The position numbers were made by a program, and so were the translations under genes. Under the pieces are notes generated by a model that worked only from the letters and a program-made list of their open reading frames with translations, had not been told where the DNA came from and searched no databases. Below are positions 3,788 to 5,896 of a stretch of 5,896 nt of DNA, piece after piece (position 1 is the stretch's first letter; each line of letters starts with the position of its first letter). The DNA is from Candidatus Hodarchaeota archaeon (GTDB lineage: Archaea; Asgardarchaeota; Heimdallarchaeia; Hodarchaeales; YT1-057). Location of the stretch: NCBI GenBank assembly GCA_016839955.1, contig JAEOTI010000055.1, positions 1-5,896 of the forward strand. The letters run 5' to 3'.

Positions 3788-4465
3788 TTATAATTTATAT
3801 TTTTTGATATGTTTTCTAATTGCATTATCAGAAACACCAAGCTCTTTTGATAATTTGGAATAGTTAGAATTTTTAAGTTTTTCTAGTAATTCTTTTATAT
3901 CTGGCCATTCTATTTTAGTTTTTCGATTATCTACTACTCTACTTCTTCTATTGCAGCAAGTCTTACATAATCCAATTTTTGACTGCTTTGTAATTCTTGT
4001 ATTGCAAATTTTACATAAATAAATTTTTTTATTTTTCCCTGAACGAAAATTAGGAGTTTGACTATGGCAATTTGGACATAGAATTTGTAAATTGCTAAAA
4101 TCATTATTATGATGATTGTCATCAATATGATGAAGTTCTAAACTTATAGGATTATTGTTCCAATTACTAATTCCACATTTTTCACATTTGTTTTTTTTAA
4201 TATTTTCTTGAATCAGTTTTTTCTTTAAGAGAGAAGAACTTACACAATCTTTTTTTGAATATTCTACAGCAGATAGCCTTTGTTTTAAACCATAAGGAAA
4301 ACCAGGCTTGCCTTTATATGAAATATTCATTTTTTCTAAATAAGAATTTAAAGTTTCATATCTGCAATGTAATTTTTTACTAATATAATTTTTAGTTTGG
4401 CCTTCTGAAATCCATTTTTCGATTTCATATTTTCTGTCCAAAATATCTTTTCTAGCACTAGACAT
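3788..4465 (-). CDS. HNH homing-type endonuclease (second copy)
   Basis: This 225-residue paralogue of the HNH protein at 1870-2544 is collinear with it from end to end. The nuclease core has C94-x2-C97, ELHHID (110-115), NNDFSNLQILCPNCHS (120-135), C130/C133 and the catalytic-region H134. The second zinc ribbon uses C151, C154, C167 and C170. The C-terminal KIEWPDIKELLEKL and KELGVSDNAIRKHI segments are HTH-like. The start MSSARKDI at 4465 matches the paralogue's start; ATG 4513 would add 16 residues that do not align with it. The stop codon abuts the 3' end of the tRNA with anticodon TAG, so the gene converges on the tRNA array. All active-site residues look intact, so it is likely functional. 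Confidence 0.9.
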   Translation of the reverse strand: MSSARKDILDRKYEIEKWISEGQTKNYISKKLHCRYETLNSYLEKMNISYKGKPGFPYGLKQRLSAVEYSKKDCVSSSLLKKKLIQENIKKNKCEKCGISNWNNNPISLELHHIDDNHHNNDFSNLQILCPNCHSQTPNFRSGKNKKIYLCKICNTRITKQSKIGLCKTCCNRRSRVVDNRKTKIEWPDIKELLEKLKNSNYSKLSKELGVSDNAIRKHIKKYKL

Positions 4466-4466
4466 A

Positions 4467-4475
4467 TGATATAAT
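4467..4475 (+). promoter_or_regulatory. Extended -10 promoter for the 4512 ORF
   Basis: TGATATAAT is an exact match to the extended -10 form TGnTATAAT. No good -35 box is present 17 nt upstream, which extended -10 promoters can tolerate. Transcription would start near 4482, leaving about 30 nt before ATG 4512. It would serve the ORF and tRNA-Arg(GCG), and it lies just upstream of the divergent HNH start. Confidence 0.5.
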
Positions 4476-4500
4476 ACGAAACGCAGCTCGAATTTTGCAC

Positions 4501-4508
4501 TATTTATA
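4501..4508 (-). promoter_or_regulatory. T4-late-like TATAAATA element upstream of the second HNH gene
   Basis: The minus strand reads TATAAATA, the T4 late-promoter consensus, 36 nt before the HNH start at 4465. An 8-mer this AT-rich is expected about once or twice by chance on both strands of a window of this composition, and no other copy was noticed. Treat as tentative. Confidence 0.25.
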
Positions 4509-4511
4509 TAC

Positions 4512-4871
4512 ATGTTTGAGTCTGGACAGATAATTCAAATAACCAAAACGTATATTAGACTCTATTCTTTTCCAAAAGATTCTAGAGTTTATTTGGGATC
4601 CAGAAAAAGCTATTTCAAACATCTAAAAATAAGAAAAATCAATGAAGGACTTGGAATTCTTGTTAAAAAAGTTAATCAAGGTGATTATTTTGTTACAGCC
4701 CTTGAAAAAACAGGAGAGTTTGAAAAAGCAATTTATATTCTAAAAGATATGTTGATATCTGAAGACATAATTAAGAAGATTAGTAAAATTGATCTGTATG
4801 AAGTTTTAGTTGGAAATCAAAGATTCATTGTTAACGAAAATGAATTTAAAATCATAAATAAGCCCTCATAG
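4512..4871 (+). CDS. Small SH3-like phage protein whose stop lies in tRNA-Arg
   Basis: This 119-residue protein has the look of small beta-barrel phage proteins. It has an N-terminal SGQIIQITKTYIRLYSFP (4-21), a central GLGILVKKV (46-54) and a C-terminal DLYEVLVGNQRFIVNENE (94-111). I know no function for this type. The central and C-terminal motifs resemble those of the MORN-like protein ending at 1161. Residues 60-93 look like a helical insertion between the last strands. ATG 4512 is the only Met before residue 80; it has no clear ribosome binding site. The stop TAG 4869-4871 is positions 8-10 of tRNA-Arg(GCG), a 10-nt overlap identical in geometry to the 1403-1720 ORF and tRNA-Pro. Confidence 0.8.
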   Translation: MFESGQIIQITKTYIRLYSFPKDSRVYLGSRKSYFKHLKIRKINEGLGILVKKVNQGDYFVTALEKTGEFEKAIYILKDMLISEDIIKKISKIDLYEVLVGNQRFIVNENEFKIINKPS

Positions 4872-4935
4872 CTTAACTGGATAGAGCCTATGGCTGCGAA
4901 CTATAGAGGTCCAAGTTCAAATCTTGGTGAGGGTA
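4862..4935 (+). tRNA. tRNA-Arg(GCG)
   Basis: The acceptor GCCCTCA pairs with TGAGGGT (G1-T72 wobble), with A73 at 4935. The D arm TAGCTTAACTGGATAGAGC has the GG pair and an A at position 20, an arginine identity element. The anticodon stem TATGG/CTATA encloses CTGCGAA (anticodon GCG). The T stem CCAAG/CTTGG is perfect around TTCAAAT. Bacteria normally read CGU and CGC with ACG (inosine), so a GCG anticodon is uncommon. CCA is not encoded. Its first 10 nt are coding sequence of the preceding ORF. Confidence 0.9.
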
Positions 4936-4970
4936 CAAATAATCGTAATAAGAAGCCATAATTACTTTTA

Positions 4971-5570
4971 ATGCCTTATCATAACAGTGTCCATTGGATG
5001 ATTAAAAATATATTTGAGTGCACTTCAAATCCTTCAATTCTTGAAATTGGAGTTGATGCCGGCCAAACTATGATTAAGGTAATGCAACACTTTGAAAAAA
5101 GTGGAAAGCCATACACATATATTGGTGTTGATGTAAGAGAAGATAAAAAGGTAGTTGAAGCTCTTGAAACTATCGAAAGAAACAAGGATCAAACTGTAAA
5201 ATACAAAATTGCAAATTCTTTAGAGTGGCTACCGGAATACAATAGACACAATTTGAAATTTGATCTAATCTTACTTGATGGCGACCACAATTATCACACA
5301 GTATCCCAGGAATTAGAATACTTAAATTCATTATTGAGACAAGGTGGTACGGCCATTTGTGATGATTATGGTGGGCCTTGGGGAAACAAGGATATGTTTT
5401 ATCACAATAGGCCAACCCATAATGGTAATGCCTTAACAACAAAGCCTGTAAGTTGCGATAAGCGTGGAGTAAAACCGGCTGTTGATGATTTTATTGCAAA
5501 AAATAAAGGCTGGAGTATGTCTAAGCCACTAAGTGGCGTGTCGGTTGTGCTTAAATGGCACAGTACATAG
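4971..5570 (+). CDS. Class I SAM-dependent methyltransferase (Methyltransf_24-like)
   Basis: This 199-residue protein has the Rossmann-fold methyltransferase signature. Motif I is ILEIGVDAGQT (23-33), which binds S-adenosylmethionine. The acidic ribose-binding strand YIGVDV lies at 50-55, and FDLILLDGDHNYHTV (97-111) with the characteristic DGDH follows. QGGTAICDDYGG (124-135) closes the fold. The LLDGDHNY plus GG..ICDDY pattern fits the Methyltransf_24 family, whose known members act on varied small molecules or sugars. The substrate here cannot be read, and a tRNA target is not supported. ATG 4971 lies 35 nt after tRNA-Arg with only a weak AGAAG upstream. The gene is probably read through from upstream, and its stop precedes the next promoter by one base. 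Confidence 0.88.
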   Translation: MPYHNSVHWMIKNIFECTSNPSILEIGVDAGQTMIKVMQHFEKSGKPYTYIGVDVREDKKVVEALETIERNKDQTVKYKIANSLEWLPEYNRHNLKFDLILLDGDHNYHTVSQELEYLNSLLRQGGTAICDDYGGPWGNKDMFYHNRPTHNGNALTTKPVSCDKRGVKPAVDDFIAKNKGWSMSKPLSGVSVVLKWHST

Positions 5571-5571
5571 G

Positions 5572-5600
5572 TTGACAAGCACCACAAGCAGTGGTATTGT
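5572..5600 (+). promoter_or_regulatory. Consensus sigma70-type promoter with spacer dyad
   Basis: TTGACA (5572-5577) is followed by a 17-nt spacer and TATTGT (5595-5600). The spacer contains the inverted repeat ACCAC-AAGCA-GTGGT (5581-5595), a candidate operator. The predicted start, about 7 nt after the -10 box, coincides with ATG 5607, so the transcript may be leaderless. Confidence 0.7.
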
Positions 5601-5606
5601 TGAAAA

Positions 5607-5896
5607 ATGCTTTTTGACCTTCTTGAGGTAGAAGAAGAAGACGACCCAAATAACTTTAGATGGTTTGGAGGAAGAGATTATTACCAAGACATCACTGGCG
5701 ATGATTATATTTTTCTCAATAGTTGGTCATACCATTCTTCATGTATTCTAGATGAATATTTTAATGTTGAGGTTTACATATGTGGTAAACGATATAGTAA
5801 TGGAAGAGTATATCCATATAGGTGGAAATCTAGTGTAGTATGGAAAAATAGCCCTATTAAAACAGATTTTGCAGAGGGAAAATGCAAGTCTGTATC
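5607..5896 (+). CDS. Start of an unknown Trp/Tyr-rich protein (runs off the window)
   Basis: An open frame runs from ATG 5607 past the window end, with 96 complete codons visible. It begins with an acidic segment (MLFDLLEVEEEDDPNNFRWF) and continues with many Trp and Tyr residues (RDYYQDITGDDYIFLNSWSY, later YPYRWKSSVVWKNS). No Shine-Dalgarno sequence precedes the ATG. No family is recognised. Its composition recalls the 1403-1720 ORF, which also lies behind a TTGACA promoter, but I see no alignment between them. The start is uncertain because no upstream signal other than the promoter supports it. Confidence 0.6.
   Translation, partial: MLFDLLEVEEEDDPNNFRWFGGRDYYQDITGDDYIFLNSWSYHSSCILDEYFNVEVYICGKRYSNGRVYPYRWKSSVVWKNSPIKTDFAEGKCKSV

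Noticed and set aside
4466..4513. Longer start of the second HNH protein (ATG 4513)
   Set aside because: Its 16 extra residues do not align with the paralogue, and they would leave no room for upstream signals.
4979..5587. Minus-strand frames opposite the methyltransferase
   Set aside because: They shadow a gene with clear family motifs and have no ribosome binding sites.
1..5896. RNase P RNA, CRISPR array, rho-independent terminators
   Set aside because: No catalytic-core pattern of RNase P RNA, no regularly spaced direct repeats, and no stem followed by a T-run was found by eye; covariance searches were not possible.

Overview
The window looks like an accessory, tRNA-rich region of an AT-rich tailed-phage genome with a bacterial host (an inference). 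The reasons are twelve tRNA or tRNA-like genes in about 3.2 kb, two free-standing HNH endonuclease genes wedged between tRNAs, many short unassigned ORFs packed end to end, a phage-type repeat protein, and no chromosomal housekeeping genes. The exception is the most notable gene: a clear bacterial-type RNase P protein subunit (rnpA, 146-508). RNase P is the enzyme that cuts the 5' ends of tRNAs. Host taxonomy cannot be read from this window.

Layout. 1-228: the 3' end of an unknown ORF, followed by a separate-frame segment that may be a frameshifted continuation or a remnant. 146-1161: rnpA and two overlapping downstream ORFs, the second with MORN-like repeats. 1158-1786: a consensus sigma70-type promoter, a leader hairpin, two small ORFs, and tRNA-Pro(TGG), which overlaps the end of the second ORF. 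1792-2660: a tRNA-like element (anticodon GAA, encoded CCA), a convergent HNH gene, and a diverged tRNA-Pro-like gene (TGG, encoded CCA). 2664-3365: three tRNA-Tyr(GTA) genes alternating with two ORFs in a regular 3 nt/5 nt spacing. 3373-3787: tRNA-Arg(TCG) and four tRNAs with leucine anticodons (AAG, CAA, TAA, TAG). 3788-4465: a second, paralogous HNH gene on the minus strand. 4467-4935: a likely promoter, a small SH3-like ORF, and tRNA-Arg(GCG), which overlaps its stop. 4971-5570: a class I SAM methyltransferase. 5572-5896: a second consensus promoter and the start of a gene that runs off the window.

How the parts may work together (inference). On the plus strand, protein genes either abut tRNAs within 3-5 nt or overlap them by 10 nt, so tRNA excision must also cut or trim the mRNAs. 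This resembles the mitochondrial 'tRNA punctuation' arrangement, here in a region that also carries its own RNase P protein gene. In two cases the ORF stop codon is the conserved U8-A9-G10 of the following tRNA, so RNase P cleavage would remove the stop codon. The four leucine-anticodon tRNAs lack the long variable arm expected for leucine tRNAs. Together these features make the region a candidate tRNA-centred gene-expression module and not only a tRNA store.
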